Part shown: positions 20,772-30,401 of the stretch, piece after piece
Layout of the letters: each line of letters opens with the position of its first letter
Numbering within the stretch: position 1 is the first letter of the stretch
Assembly (NCBI RefSeq): GCF_001305595.1
Contig: NZ_CP012401.1
Location: 1,747,001-1,811,000, forward strand
Length of the DNA: 64,000 nucleotides
From: Azospirillum thiophilum
GTDB lineage: Bacteria > Pseudomonadota > Alphaproteobacteria > Azospirillales > Azospirillaceae
Reading direction: 5' to 3'
Translations under genes and position numbers: made by a program
The notes under the pieces: model-generated
Told to the model about the DNA's origin: nothing
What the model saw: the letters and a program-made list of their open reading frames with translations, nothing else
The model's database searches: none

Positions 20772-22220
20772 ATGACCGCAGTGTTTCCCGACATCTGGCC
20801 GGCCCTGCCGGAGATCTTCCTGGCATTGTCGGGCGTCGCCCTGCTGATGCTGGGTGTGTTCCGCGGCGACGGCTTCACCCGTCCCGTCTCCTACCTGGCG
20901 ATCGTCTGCATGCTGCTCGCCGCCGTCCTGGCGATGGGCTATGGCAGCGGCCGCGTCGTCACCTTCAACGGCATGTTCGTGATGGACGCCTTCGGCGTCT
21001 TCATGAAGGTGCTGGTGCTGGTGTCGGCTGCCTTCGCGGTCGTCCTCTCGCTCGGCTTCAACGAGCGCGAACAGATGGCGCGCTTCGAGTTCCCGGTGCT
21101 GATGCTGTTCGCCACGCTCGGCATGCTGATGATGATCTCGGCCAACGATTTCATCTCGCTGTATGTCGGCCTGGAGACCCAGAGCCTGGCGCTCTACGTC
21201 ATCGCGGCCTTCCGCCGCGACAGCGCCAAGTCGTCGGAAGCCGGCCTGAAGTATTTCGTGCTGGGCTCGCTGTCGTCGGGCATGCTGCTGTACGGCGCCT
21301 CTCTCGTCTACGGCTTCGCCGGCACCACCTCTTTCGACAAGGTGGCGGCGCTCTTCGCCGGCGGCGCCCATGTGTCGCCGGGTCTGGTGATCGGTCTGGT
21401 CTTCGTGATGGCCGGGCTGGCCTTCAAGATCTCGGCCGCGCCGTTCCACATGTGGACCCCCGACGTCTATGAGGGCGCACCGACCCCCGTGACCGCCTTC
21501 TTCGCGGCGGCCCCGAAGGTCGCGGCCATCGCCCTGCTGACCCGCGTGGTGATGGAGCCGTTCGGCCATCTGGCCGCCCAGTGGCATCAGGTCCTGGTGG
21601 CGACCGCGATCCTGTCGATGGTCATCGGCTCCTTCGCCGCGATCATGCAGACCAACATCAAGCGCCTGATGGCCTACAGCTCCATCGGCCATGTCGGCTA
21701 CGCCCTGGTCGGCCTGACCACCGGGACGCAGGACGGCGTGCGCGGCGTGCTGATCTACATGGCGCTCTACATCGCCATGAACATCGGCGCCTTCGCGGTC
21801 ATTCTCAGCATGAAGGCCAAGGGCCAGATGCTGGAGGAGATCAAGGACTTCTCCGGCCTGTCCAAGACCAACCCGATGTTGGCCGCGACCATGGCGATCT
21901 TCATGTTCTCCATGGCCGGCATCCCGCCGATGGCGGGGTTCTTCGGCAAGCTTTACGTCTTCCTGGCCGCCGTCGCGGCGCAGGAGTACACGCTGGCTGT
22001 GGTCGGCGTGCTGACCAGCGTCGTCGGCGCCTTCTACTATCTCCGCATCATCAAGATCATGTATTTCGATGAACCGTCGGTGGTGGTCGACAAGATGTCG
22101 GACGACGGCATGACCGGCGTCCTGGTCGTCACCAGCCTGTTCACCCTGCTGTTCTTCGTGGCTCCGGCACCGATCCTGAACGGTGCGGCCGCTGCCGCTG
22201 CCGCTCTGTTCGCCGGGTGA
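20772..22220 (+). CDS. nuoN: NADH-quinone oxidoreductase subunit N
   Basis: Third antiporter-like pump subunit and last gene of the complex I set, 482 aa. [20 protein letters not shown] and [18 protein letters not shown] are the family markers. ATG at 20772 ([17 protein letters not shown]) follows AAGGGG by 9 nt. An in-frame start at 20736 inside nuoM would add non-homologous residues. All 14 subunits are present in canonical order with no disrupted gene. Confidence 0.96.
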   Translation: MTAVFPDIWPALPEIFLALSGVALLMLGVFRGDGFTRPVSYLAIVCMLLAAVLAMGYGSGRVVTFNGMFVMDAFGVFMKVLVLVSAAFAVVLSLGFNEREQMARFEFPVLMLFATLGMLMMISANDFISLYVGLETQSLALYVIAAFRRDSAKSSEAGLKYFVLGSLSSGMLLYGASLVYGFAGTTSFDKVAALFAGGAHVSPGLVIGLVFVMAGLAFKISAAPFHMWTPDVYEGAPTPVTAFFAAAPKVAAIALLTRVVMEPFGHLAAQWHQVLVATAILSMVIGSFAAIMQTNIKRLMAYSSIGHVGYALVGLTTGTQDGVRGVLIYMALYIAMNIGAFAVILSMKAKGQMLEEIKDFSGLSKTNPMLAATMAIFMFSMAGIPPMAGFFGKLYVFLAAVAAQEYTLAVVGVLTSVVGAFYYLRIIKIMYFDEPSVVVDKMSDDGMTGVLVVTSLFTLLFFVAPAPILNGAAAAAAALFAG

Positions 22221-22230
22221 CGACGAACAG

Positions 22231-23040
22231 ATGACGTTATCGCTCGAAGCGGAGGCGGCGCGGCTGCGCCTGCCTCCCGGCTTCCAGGTCAAGGCCTTCG
22301 CCTCCGTCGTCAGCACGAACGACGAGGCGAAGGCATTGGCGCGTCCGGGGCCCGATGGTGCCGGCGCGCCCGAGGGCACCATCGTCTGGGCCCGCCGGCA
22401 GGACGGCGGGCGGGGGCGGCGGGGGCGGGTCTGGTCCTCTCCCGAAGGCAACCTTTACAGCACGACCATCCTGCGACCCGGCCTTCCGCCGGCCGAAGCG
22501 GCGCAGATCTCCTTCGTCGCCGCCCTCGCCATCGCCGAGACCGCCGAATCGGTGCTGCCGGATCCAAGCGGCGTCCGCTGCAAATGGCCGAACGACGTGC
22601 TGGTGCACGACCGCAAGCTGTCCGGCATCCTTCTCGAGTCGGAGCCGGCGGTCGACGGGACGGTCGCCTGGGTCGTGCTCGGCGTCGGCATCAACCTGCG
22701 GCATTTTCCCGCGACCGCCGATTACGGCGCCACCTCGCTGAGCGCCGAAGGCGCGCCGGCCATGGGTCCGGGGGCGTTGCTGGAGCTTTATGCCGGCCAT
22801 TTGGCCGATTGGTACGGACGCTGGCGAACATATGGCTTCGGCCCGGTGCGTGACGCATGGCTTGCCCGCGCCAAGGGGCTGGGCGGACCGATCCTGGTCC
22901 GGTTGGCCGACCGGTCGATTTCCGGCATCTTCGCCGATCTGGACAGCGACGGCGTTCTGTTGCTTGATCCAACGGATGGCGGGCCGCGACAGCGGATCGC
23001 CGCCGGGGACGTGTTCTTCGCCGCCCCCTCCCAGACCTGA
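22231..23040 (+). CDS. birA: Biotin--[acetyl-CoA-carboxylase] ligase
   Basis: Attaches biotin to carboxylase carrier proteins through biotinyl-AMP. 269 aa, catalytic and C-terminal domains only; it lacks the N-terminal helix-turn-helix of the bifunctional E. coli BirA, so no repressor role is expected. The biotin-binding loop GRGRRGRVWSS and the core KWPNDVLVHDRKLSGILLES are clear. It begins 10 nt after nuoN, so it is probably co-transcribed with the nuo genes, an arrangement common in alphaproteobacteria. Confidence 0.93.
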   Translation: MTLSLEAEAARLRLPPGFQVKAFASVVSTNDEAKALARPGPDGAGAPEGTIVWARRQDGGRGRRGRVWSSPEGNLYSTTILRPGLPPAEAAQISFVAALAIAETAESVLPDPSGVRCKWPNDVLVHDRKLSGILLESEPAVDGTVAWVVLGVGINLRHFPATADYGATSLSAEGAPAMGPGALLELYAGHLADWYGRWRTYGFGPVRDAWLARAKGLGGPILVRLADRSISGIFADLDSDGVLLLDPTDGGPRQRIAAGDVFFAAPSQT

Positions 23041-23085
23041 ACCTTTGCCGCCCATCGCCCGCCCATCGCCCGCACGGATCCTGCC

Positions 23086-23859
23086 ATGCTGCTTGCCATC
23101 GACGCCGGAAACACTAACGTGGTGTTCGCCATCTATGACGGTGACCGTCAGGCGGGCATCTGGCGTACGGCCACCGACCAGAAGCGCACCGCCGACGAAT
23201 ACATGGTGTGGCTGACCCACCTGATGGCGTTGAAGGGGTTTGCGCCCGGCGATATCGACAGCGCGATCATCGCCAGCGTCGTGCCGGGCGCGACCTTCAA
23301 CCTCAAGCGGCTGTGCAAGGATCATTTCGGCTGCGATCCGGTGATCGTCGGCCAACCCGGCGTCGATCTTGGTGTCAAGGCGCTGGTCGACCGGCCGGAG
23401 GAGGTCGGGGCCGACCGGCTGGTCAACACCGCAGCGGCCGCCGCCACCTACAAGACCCCGCTGATCGTCATCGATTTCGGCACGGCGACGACCTTCGACG
23501 TGGTCGATGCCGACGGCAATTATTGCGGCGGCGTGATCGCGCCCGGACTGAACCTGTCGCTGGAGGCGCTCCAGATGGCGGCTTCCAAGCTGCCGCGGGT
23601 CGAAATCCAGCAGCCGGCCGAGGTGATCGGCAAGAACACCATCGCCTGCATGCAGTCGGGTATCTTCTGGGGGTATGTCGGCCTGATCGAAGGGCTGATC
23701 GCCCGCATCCGGGCGGAGTACGGCGAACCGATGCGGGTGGTCGCGACCGGCGGATTGGCTGTTCTTTTCGCCAAGGCCACCCATGTGATCGAACACACCG
23801 ACAGCGAACTGACACTCCGCGGCCTTCTCCTGATCCACAAGCGCAACACGGTCCAATGA
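23086..23859 (+). CDS. coaX: Type III pantothenate kinase
   Basis: First step of coenzyme A synthesis, phosphorylating pantothenate. 257 aa of the ASKHA fold: phosphate-binding MLLAIDAGNTNVVFAIYDG at the N-terminus, GADRLVNTAAA with its catalytic Asp, IDFGTATTFDVVD and the late glycine motif VVATGGLA. The ATG at 23086 lies 45 nt after birA. The stop overlaps the rnj start (ATGA), so the two are translationally coupled. Confidence 0.95.
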   Translation: MLLAIDAGNTNVVFAIYDGDRQAGIWRTATDQKRTADEYMVWLTHLMALKGFAPGDIDSAIIASVVPGATFNLKRLCKDHFGCDPVIVGQPGVDLGVKALVDRPEEVGADRLVNTAAAAATYKTPLIVIDFGTATTFDVVDADGNYCGGVIAPGLNLSLEALQMAASKLPRVEIQQPAEVIGKNTIACMQSGIFWGYVGLIEGLIARIRAEYGEPMRVVATGGLAVLFAKATHVIEHTDSELTLRGLLLIHKRNTVQ

Positions 23860-25571
23860 CACAATCCTCCAAGACAGCCGCCGGAACGCCCGAAACCCCG
23901 GCGGAGCCCTTCGTTCCGGAGGATGGCGCACTGTATTTCCTGCCGCTCGGCGGTTCCGGCGAGATCGGGATGAACCTCAACCTGTATGGCCATCAGGGCA
24001 AATGGCTGATGGTGGATCTCGGCATCTCCTTCGCCGACGACACCATGCCCGGCCTGGACGTGATTATGCCGGACCCGGCCTTCATCGTGGAGCGCCGCAG
24101 CGATCTGGTCGGGCTGGTGGTGACCCACGCGCATGAGGACCATCTCGGGGCCGTGCAGTATCTGTGGCCGGAACTGCGCTGCCCCGTCTACTGCACGCCC
24201 TTCACCGCGTCCTTCCTGCGCGCCAAGCTGCATGAGCGCGGTCTGAGCGCCACGGTGCCGATCGTCGAGATTCCGCTGGGCGGTACGGTGGAGATCGGTC
24301 CCTTCTCGGTCGAATATGTCACCATGACGCATTCGATCCCGGAGCCGAACGCGCTCGCCATCCGCACCTCGGCGGGCACCGTCCTGCACACCGGCGATTG
24401 GAAGCTGGATCCCGACCCGCTGGTCGGCGACACCGCCGACGAGGCGCGGCTGCGTGCCATCGGCGACGAGGGGGTCCTGGCGCTGGTCGGCGACAGCACC
24501 AATGCGCTGGTGCCGGGCTCCGCCGGGTCGGAGGCGACGGTGCGGGCGTCGCTGATGGAGCTGTTCGGCCGGTACCGCAACGCCCGCATCGCCGTCAGCT
24601 GTTTCGCCACCAACGTCGCGCGGCTGGAGAGCATCGCCGCCGCCGCCGCCGCCCATGACCGCCATGTGGCTCTGGTCGGCCGCTCGCTCTGGCGGATCAA
24701 CGAGGCGGCGCGGGCCAACGGCTATCTGGCCGAGGTGCCCAAATTCCTGTCGGAGCATGACGCCAGCTACCTGCCGCGGGAGAAGCTGGTGCTGATCTGC
24801 ACCGGCAGCCAGGGGGAGCCGCGCTCGGCGCTCGCCCGCATCGCGGCCGACGACCATCCGCAGATCACGCTGTCGCGCGGCGATGTGGTGATCTTCTCCT
24901 CGCGCGAGATCCCCGGCAACGAGCGCGCCATCGGCCGGATGCAGAACCAGTTGGTCGCCCAGGGCATCGAGCTGGTGACGGCGGACGACGCGCCGATCCA
25001 TGTCTCCGGTCACCCGGCCCGTGACGAGCTGGTCCGCATGTACCAGTGGGTGCGCCCGCGCATCGCCGTTCCGGTGCATGGCGAGCAGCGCCACCAGCAG
25101 GCCCACGCCGCGCTTGCGGAGGATTGCCAGGTCGCCCACAGCCTCGTGCCCGCCAACGGCGAGCTGATCCGTCTCGACGGGGCGGAGGGGGCGCGGGTGG
25201 TGGCCAACGTGCGTGCCGGCCGGATGGCGTTGGACGGCAAGCGGCTGGTGCCGCTCGACACCGGCATGATGCGGGCGCGCAACCGAATGGTGAACAACGG
25301 CGCCGCCGTGGTCACGCTGGTGATGACCGGGACCGGTGAGCTGCTGACCGCGCCGCAGGTGGCGGTGATGGGGCTGATCGACGAGGCGACCGACCGCGAC
25401 CTGCTGCTTGACGTCGTCGACGCGGTGCGCGAGGCGGTGGCGTTGCTGCCCCGGTCGGCGCGGGCCGACGACGCCCAGGTGAAGGAGGCGGCGCGGATCG
25501 CCCTGCGCCGCTGCTTCAATGCGTCCCATGGCAAGAAGCCGGTGACGGAGGTCCATCTGGTCCGCGTGTGA
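23856..25571 (+). CDS. rnj: Ribonuclease J
   Basis: Metallo-beta-lactamase/beta-CASP nuclease with 5'-3' exo- and endonuclease activity in mRNA and rRNA processing. 571 aa; the zinc motif HAHEDH is at residues 91-96, LHTGDWKLDPDP and GDSTNAL supply later metal ligands, and the beta-CASP part includes ICTGSQGEPRSALARIA and VPVHGEQRH. ATG at 23856 overlaps the coaX stop. The same frame is open far upstream inside coaX, but that part is not homologous. Confidence 0.94.
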   Translation: MTQSSKTAAGTPETPAEPFVPEDGALYFLPLGGSGEIGMNLNLYGHQGKWLMVDLGISFADDTMPGLDVIMPDPAFIVERRSDLVGLVVTHAHEDHLGAVQYLWPELRCPVYCTPFTASFLRAKLHERGLSATVPIVEIPLGGTVEIGPFSVEYVTMTHSIPEPNALAIRTSAGTVLHTGDWKLDPDPLVGDTADEARLRAIGDEGVLALVGDSTNALVPGSAGSEATVRASLMELFGRYRNARIAVSCFATNVARLESIAAAAAAHDRHVALVGRSLWRINEAARANGYLAEVPKFLSEHDASYLPREKLVLICTGSQGEPRSALARIAADDHPQITLSRGDVVIFSSREIPGNERAIGRMQNQLVAQGIELVTADDAPIHVSGHPARDELVRMYQWVRPRIAVPVHGEQRHQQAHAALAEDCQVAHSLVPANGELIRLDGAEGARVVANVRAGRMALDGKRLVPLDTGMMRARNRMVNNGAAVVTLVMTGTGELLTAPQVAVMGLIDEATDRDLLLDVVDAVREAVALLPRSARADDAQVKEAARIALRRCFNASHGKKPVTEVHLVRV

Positions 25572-25658
25572 CCGGACATGGAATTTGAGGATGGGTGTTT
25601 AAGACGCAGATCAGAGCCCGCCAAAGGGCCGAACGGACAGCCAGCGAGAGGACGCACA

Positions 25659-26063
25659 ATGATCGGGAAACTCAACCACGTTGCCATCGTCGTTCCGGAC
25701 CTTCCGGCAGCGACCGCGCTCTACCGCGATACGCTGGGCGCGGCGGTGTCCCAGCCGGTGGATCTGGCCCCGCACGGCGTCACCGTCGTCTTCGTCACCC
25801 TGCCGAACACCAAGATCGAATTGTTGCACCCCTTCGGCGAGAAATCGCCGATCGCCGGCTTCCTTGAGAAGAACCCTTCCGGTGGTATCCACCACATCTG
25901 CTACGAGGTGGATGACATCCTTGCCGCCCGCGACCGGATGAAGGCACAGGGCGCCCGGGTTCTGGGCGACGGCGAGCCGAAGATCGGCGCGCATGACAAG
26001 CCGGTCCTGTTCCTGCATCCCAAGGATTTCTGCGGGACGCTGGTCGAACTGGAGCAGGCCTGA
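25659..26063 (+). CDS. mce: Methylmalonyl-CoA epimerase
   Basis: Interconverts (R)- and (S)-methylmalonyl-CoA between propionyl-CoA carboxylase and the B12 mutase. 134-aa VOC-fold protein; metal ligands appear as His7 (KLNHVAIVV), His79 (GGIHHICYEV) and Glu130 (GTLVELEQA). GAGAGG lies about 6 nt before the ATG at 25659. It belongs to the coaX-rnj-mce-DUF1467 cluster. Together with prpE at 2.5 kb it supports propionate assimilation through methylmalonyl-CoA. Confidence 0.94.
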   Translation: MIGKLNHVAIVVPDLPAATALYRDTLGAAVSQPVDLAPHGVTVVFVTLPNTKIELLHPFGEKSPIAGFLEKNPSGGIHHICYEVDDILAARDRMKAQGARVLGDGEPKIGAHDKPVLFLHPKDFCGTLVELEQA

Positions 26064-26099
26064 TCCGGTCTCGATCCCGGTGCTGCGCGGAGAGGGTCG

Positions 26100-26354
26100 A
26101 TGGACAATTGGGTGACGGGCGCCTTCGTCTATGTCGTGGTGTGGTGGGTGGTGCTGTTCGCGGTGCTTCCCTGGGGTGTGCGGACGCCGGAAACTCCGGA
26201 GCCGGGCATGGCCTCGTCCGCGCCAGAGAATCCGCGCATCCTGCGCAAGTTCATGATCACATCGGTGGTCGCGCTGCTGGTGTGGCTGGTGATCTTCGGG
26301 GTCGAGCGGTCGGGCATCATCTCGTTCCGGGATATGGCCCGGGACATGATGTGA
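26100..26354 (+). CDS. DUF1467 family small membrane protein
   Basis: 84 aa with two transmembrane helices (residues 7-25 and 51-68) and the family segment VWWVVLFAVLPWGVRTPETP between them. Function unknown; in alphaproteobacteria it regularly sits between mce and proS, which is one reason to place the window there. GGAGAGGG precedes the ATG. Confidence 0.85.
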   Translation: MDNWVTGAFVYVVVWWVVLFAVLPWGVRTPETPEPGMASSAPENPRILRKFMITSVVALLVWLVIFGVERSGIISFRDMARDMM

Positions 26355-26391
26355 CGAAAAACTACGGTAGAAGGCGACGGGAGGCGATCGG

Positions 26392-26967
26392 GTGAGTCTG
26401 ACCTACTGTGCGGCCGCGCCCGGCCATTCCCACCATGGTCCCTACCATGCGGGCGAATACGGCTTTCCCAGCAGCGATGACCGGGTGCTGTTCGAGCGTC
26501 TGGTGCTGGAGATCAACCAGGCCGGCCTGTCCTGGCTGACCATCCTGAAGAAGCGCGACGCCTTCCGCGCCGCTTTCGACGGTTTCGACATCGATACTGT
26601 CGCCGCCTATGGCGAAGCCGAGCGGGACCGGTTGCTGGCCGATGCCGGCATCATCCGCAACCGGTTGAAGGTGGATGCGGTCATCGACAATGCCCGCCGC
26701 ATCGTCGCTCTGCGCCAAACCTTCGGGTCCTTCGACGGCTGGCTGCGCGCCCACCATCCCCTGAGCAAGCCGGAGTGGGTCAAGCTGTTCGCCAGGACAT
26801 TCCGCTTCACCGGCGGGGAAATCGTCGGAGAATTCCTGATGAGCCTGGGCTATCTGCCGGGCGCGCATCAGCCCGATTGTCCGGTCCAGGCAATGGTGCT
26901 GGCGCAGAGTCCGCCCTGGAAGATGGCGGTCGATGCCGGCTATCGCGGGTATGAGCCCATGAAATAG
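26392..26967 (+). CDS. tag: DNA-3-methyladenine glycosylase I
   Basis: Base-excision repair enzyme that removes 3-methyladenine. 191 aa of the helix-hairpin-helix Tag family: HHGPYHAGEYGFPSSDD at the start, LEINQAGLSWLTILKKRDAF as the main signature, and GAHQPDC with His and Cys of the structural zinc site. The N-terminal Cys6 (LTYCAA) and His17 would complete it. It uses a GTG start at 26392, where CGGGAGGCGATCGG precedes. The gene is an addition between the DUF1467 gene and proS, which often lie closer together. Confidence 0.9.
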   Translation: MSLTYCAAAPGHSHHGPYHAGEYGFPSSDDRVLFERLVLEINQAGLSWLTILKKRDAFRAAFDGFDIDTVAAYGEAERDRLLADAGIIRNRLKVDAVIDNARRIVALRQTFGSFDGWLRAHHPLSKPEWVKLFARTFRFTGGEIVGEFLMSLGYLPGAHQPDCPVQAMVLAQSPPWKMAVDAGYRGYEPMK

Positions 26968-27101
26968 GCGAAACCCGGGTTATAATGACGGCAATCGCCG
27001 AGACGCTATGCAGAAATGCAAAATCTTTGGGCAAAGAGGGGTGTTGCCTCTGTTTTGGGCTTGCCATCGCCGCGGCCGGGGTCCACTGTTTCGGTGTGAC
27101 G

Positions 27102-27120
27102 AGGGGGATCTTCCCCCTTT
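27102..27120 (+). terminator. Intrinsic terminator
   Basis: AGGGGGA (27102-27108) pairs perfectly with TCCCCCT (27112-27118) over a 3-nt loop, then TT. A compact stem with a short T-tract, first of two in tandem after tag. Confidence 0.55.
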
Positions 27121-27156
27121 CCGACGCCTGGTGGCGATTCCTCCCTAAACTCGACA

Positions 27157-27186
27157 GGCCGCGCCGCTTCTGCCGCGCGGCCTTTC
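27157..27186 (+). terminator. Intrinsic terminator
   Basis: GGCCGCGC (27157-27164) pairs with GCGCGGCC (27175-27182) over a 10-nt loop and is followed by TTTCTTT. A good rho-independent terminator that closes the unit before the next gene at 27430. Confidence 0.8.
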
Positions 27187-27429
27187 TTTATCCCGGACAT
27201 GGCTGATACCGACCGGCTGCCGGTGGACGGGGCGTGCGGACGGAAATTTCCGCATCCGCTCCAGGAAACGTTAACGGTTTACTTGGTAGCGTTGCTTCGC
27301 TTAGCTCCCATCGGGATTCTCCTGCATAATGGGCGTGCAACAGCCACCGGGAGGGGGTTCCATTCCGGGGGCCTATCTGTTTTGGCTCGCTGAAGGGCCG
27401 GCAGGGAAAGGACGACAGTCGAGGCGCCG

Positions 27430-28329
27430 ATGGCCGCGAATGAAAACGAACGATTCAATCAGTTCGCGGCCGTTCTGTCGACCGAGCTGTTGGAGCGGAC
27501 CAAGAAGAGCATGGAACTGTTGGCGCCGGACGAGCAGCCTTGCTCTCTGCTGCCCTTCATTCAGACGCCGTCCTTCGTCGAGTTCTATCAGGAGTTGGTG
27601 CGCGTCGGCATCCTGCCGGTCGTGCTCAGCCGCCGCCCGGTCCGCGCCATTGTCGGCGACGTCGATTGGGGGCGGGAAGGGCGCGAATATCTGCTGACCG
27701 TGCTGGACGACCGCTCCAACGCCGTCTTCACCGCCTGGGAATATGCCTGGGATTCGCTGTGGGACGAACGCAAGGTTGGACAGGACAGCGCCGCTGCCGG
27801 CAATGTGAAGCAGAAGAAGGGGTTCTTCAGCGCGCTTTTCGGCCGCAAGCGGGACGAGAAGCCGGATGCGACCCAAGGCAACGGCACCGAGGGCGGCGTG
27901 ATGGCCGGGCTGCACATCATGTTGACCGAACTGGCCGAGAAGCGCGGTTTCCTGCCGCTGTTCCACGAGGATGTCCGTATCCTCAAGGCGCTGCCGCGGC
28001 TGAAGCCCGGCCGTGTCGCCCAGGCCTGGAAGGAAATCACGCAGTATCACCACCAGGAATTCTACTTGCCCGAACAGGAGCAGGCGAAGCCGGGCGTGAC
28101 CTCGGAATGCCTGCAGAAATGGCACTATAATCTGCCGGACAAGATCGGCGAGTTTCTGGTGCTGAAGGCCGCCGTCGACCTCGAGCACGTGAACAAACCC
28201 TTCATCGGCAAATATATCCGCCAGTCGGCGCGGACCCAGGAGGAGGCGGAAAAAGGCATGCCCTATCTCGCGGTCTACTGGAAAGCCATGCGCAACCCGG
28301 CCCCGGTGGCCGAACGGCACACGCTGTGA
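27430..28329 (+). CDS. Hypothetical protein, 299 aa
   Basis: No family recognised. Cytosolic: no signal peptide or membrane segment. The N-terminal third is helical (RFNQFAAVLSTELLERTKKS), then LVRVGILPVVLSRRPVRAIVG. A Lys/Arg-rich linker (VKQKKGFFSALFGRKRDEK, about residues 129-147) separates a C-terminal half with LHIMLTELAEKRGFLPLFHE and HYNLPDKIGEFLVLKAAVDL. The linker suggests two domains. It overlaps the next, exported unknown protein by 4 nt, so the pair is translationally coupled and probably functionally linked. Confidence 0.75.
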   Translation: MAANENERFNQFAAVLSTELLERTKKSMELLAPDEQPCSLLPFIQTPSFVEFYQELVRVGILPVVLSRRPVRAIVGDVDWGREGREYLLTVLDDRSNAVFTAWEYAWDSLWDERKVGQDSAAAGNVKQKKGFFSALFGRKRDEKPDATQGNGTEGGVMAGLHIMLTELAEKRGFLPLFHEDVRILKALPRLKPGRVAQAWKEITQYHHQEFYLPEQEQAKPGVTSECLQKWHYNLPDKIGEFLVLKAAVDLEHVNKPFIGKYIRQSARTQEEAEKGMPYLAVYWKAMRNPAPVAERHTL

Positions 28330-28793
28330 GCGCGCGGATCCCCGTGTGCGCTGGGCTAGCCGCGCTTCTGATTGCCCTGTCGGCCGACCCGGCATCGGCG
28401 CAGACCCAACCACCGCTTCCGGGTCCGATCCAGCTGACGCCCGATGCCGGCCGCGAGCGTCCCGTGGTGGACCTATCGCTGTGCCGGCGGCTGACCCGCC
28501 ATGTCCCGGCGCCGGATGTCGAGTACAAGCCCGGCGTCGACGTGCATGGCCGGCCGGTGGCGCCGGCCGATCTGCCGGGGTCGGCCGGGGTGCAGCCGCC
28601 GATCCCGATCGATCTGCCGTTGTCGATCGATCTCGCCCGCCGGATGGGCATCGCCCTGCCGTCGGTGCCCCGCCTGCCCGACGACGTGACCGCGGTGTGG
28701 CTGAGCGTGGTCGGCGACCGGCTCTATCTCAACGGCCAGCCGGTCGATCCGGGGGCCGAGGATCGTCTCTACGCCTACTGCCGCGCCCGATAG
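28326..28793 (+). CDS. Hypothetical exported protein, 155 aa
   Basis: Starts with GTG at 28326, overlapping the previous stop (GTGA). Residues 1-25 are a signal peptide ending ASA. The mature protein is Pro/Asp-rich ([18 protein letters not shown]), with repeated VDxHGRPVAP and [17 protein letters not shown] segments and a C-terminal [19 protein letters not shown]. Two cysteines (LSLCRRL, AYCRAR) may form a disulfide. Function unknown. Confidence 0.7.
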   Translation: MSARIPVCAGLAALLIALSADPASAQTQPPLPGPIQLTPDAGRERPVVDLSLCRRLTRHVPAPDVEYKPGVDVHGRPVAPADLPGSAGVQPPIPIDLPLSIDLARRMGIALPSVPRLPDDVTAVWLSVVGDRLYLNGQPVDPGAEDRLYAYCRAR

Positions 28794-28938
28794 GGCCAGG
28801 GGAGGAGCGGGGGCTTACAGTGGACAAGTGCGGGCGACCTTCCTAAAGTCGCTCACCCGCCGCCCGAATCCGTCCTTTTTTCAGAAAAGGGCATGTTCGC
28901 GCGGACTTGTCGAACACCTCGCACACGAGAGCAGAGCC

Positions 28939-30252
28939 ATGCGGCTGTCCAGCTTCTTCATGCCCACCCTCAAGGAGACCCCGACCGAGGCGCAGATCGT
29001 CTCGCACCGCCTGATGTTGCGGGCCGGGATGATCCGCCAGACCAGCGCCGGCATCTATGCCTGGCTGCCGCTGGGCTATCGGGTGTTGCGCAAGATCGAG
29101 CAGATCGTCCGCGAAGAGCAGGACAAGGCCGGTGCGCAGGAACTGCTGATGCCGACCATCCAGTCGGCCGATCTGTGGCGCGAGAGCGGCCGCTATGACG
29201 ATTACGGCAAGGAGATGCTGCGCATCACCGACCGCCACGACCGCGAGATGCTGTTCGGCCCGACGAACGAGGAGATGATCACCGACATCTTCCGCGCCTT
29301 CGTCAAGAGCTACCGCCAGCTGCCGCTGAACCTCTACCACATCCAGTGGAAGTTCCGTGACGAGATCCGCCCGCGTTTCGGTGTGATGCGCGGCCGCGAG
29401 TTCCTGATGAAGGACGCCTATTCCTTCGACATCGATCCGGCCAGCGCCCGGCGCGCCTACCAGAAGATGTTCCTGGCCTATCTGCGCACCTTCGCCCGCA
29501 TGGGGCTGAAGGCGATCCCGATGCGTGCCGACACCGGCCCGATCGGCGGCGACCTCAGTCACGAATTCATCATCCTGGCCGAGACCGGCGAAAGCGGCGT
29601 CTTCTGCCACAAGGACTGGCTCGACCTGGACGTGCTGAAGGATGCGCCGGGCTTCGCCGACGACCTCCAGCCCTTCTTCGACCGCACCACCTCGATCTAC
29701 GCCGCCACCGACGAGAAGCACGATGCCGCCAGCTGCCCGGTTCCGGAATCGGATCTGGTGTCGGCCCGCGGCATCGAGGTCGGCCATATCTTCAACTTCG
29801 GCACCAAATACTCCAAGCCGATGAATGCGGTCGTCGCCGGCCCGAACGGCGAGTCGATCCCGGTGGAGATGGGCAGCTACGGCATCGGCGTGTCGCGTCT
29901 GATGGGCGCGATCATCGAGGCCAGCCACGACGACAACGGCATCATCTGGCCGGACGCCGTCGCCCCCTTCAACGTCGGGCTGATCAACCTGAAGTCCGGC
30001 GATGCCGAGACCGACCGCGTCTGCGCCGACCTCTATGAGAAGCTGGAGAAGGCCGGCCTGGACGTCGCCTATGACGACCGCGATGAACGTCCCGGCGCCA
30101 AGTTCGCCGACATGGACCTGATCGGCGTTCCCTGGCAGCTGGTGGTCGGACCGCGCGGCCTGAAGAACGGCGTCGTCGAGCTGAAGCGCCGCGCCACCGG
30201 CGTGAAGGAAGAGCTGCCGGTCGAGGCGGCGCTGGCGAAGCTGCTGGGCTGA
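28939..30252 (+). CDS. proS: Prolyl-tRNA synthetase (short alphaproteobacterial type)
   Basis: Charges tRNA-Pro. 437 aa, lacking the INS editing domain found in the roughly 570-aa E. coli enzyme, as is usual in alphaproteobacteria. Class II motifs: motif 1 region [31 protein letters not shown], motif 2 [18 protein letters not shown] and motif 3 [14 protein letters not shown]. The anticodon-binding domain begins near [13 protein letters not shown] at 28939 ([15 protein letters not shown]) matches homologues; an earlier in-frame start at 28828 adds an unlikely basic stretch. Confidence 0.95.
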   Translation: MRLSSFFMPTLKETPTEAQIVSHRLMLRAGMIRQTSAGIYAWLPLGYRVLRKIEQIVREEQDKAGAQELLMPTIQSADLWRESGRYDDYGKEMLRITDRHDREMLFGPTNEEMITDIFRAFVKSYRQLPLNLYHIQWKFRDEIRPRFGVMRGREFLMKDAYSFDIDPASARRAYQKMFLAYLRTFARMGLKAIPMRADTGPIGGDLSHEFIILAETGESGVFCHKDWLDLDVLKDAPGFADDLQPFFDRTTSIYAATDEKHDAASCPVPESDLVSARGIEVGHIFNFGTKYSKPMNAVVAGPNGESIPVEMGSYGIGVSRLMGAIIEASHDDNGIIWPDAVAPFNVGLINLKSGDAETDRVCADLYEKLEKAGLDVAYDDRDERPGAKFADMDLIGVPWQLVVGPRGLKNGVVELKRRATGVKEELPVEAALAKLLG

Positions 30253-30401
30253 TCGGGCATTTCCCTCTGCCGTCCTTCCGCACCAACGAGATGTGTGCCG
30301 GGGGGCGGCAGAGGGTGCCCGTCGGTACATCGCCCTTTTCCCGCCACGCTCACGTTCTTATGTAGGGCTTCGCTTCCGCCCACCCACAGGACCCCAGCCG
30401 C

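Larger units (their letters stand above)
26993..27186 (+). ncRNA. Candidate small RNA or terminated leader downstream of tag
   Basis: The 462-nt stretch 26968-27429 has no credible gene. It opens with a perfect TATAAT (26981-26986) but no good -35 box, and continues to two intrinsic terminators in tandem (27102-27120 and 27157-27186). Transcripts starting near 26993 would be roughly 130 or 195 nt. No known RNA family was recognised. It may instead be only the 3' untranslated region of tag. The start coordinate is inferred. Further down, CATAAT (27325-27330) could belong to a promoter for the next gene. Confidence 0.3.

Noticed and set aside
26985..27206. 73-aa frame after tag
   Set aside because: It runs through two intrinsic terminators, has no ribosome binding site and no family resemblance; noncoding is more likely.
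27199..27393. 64-aa frame upstream of the 299-aa unknown gene
   Set aside because: No ribosome binding site, and it would read through the probable promoter of the next gene.
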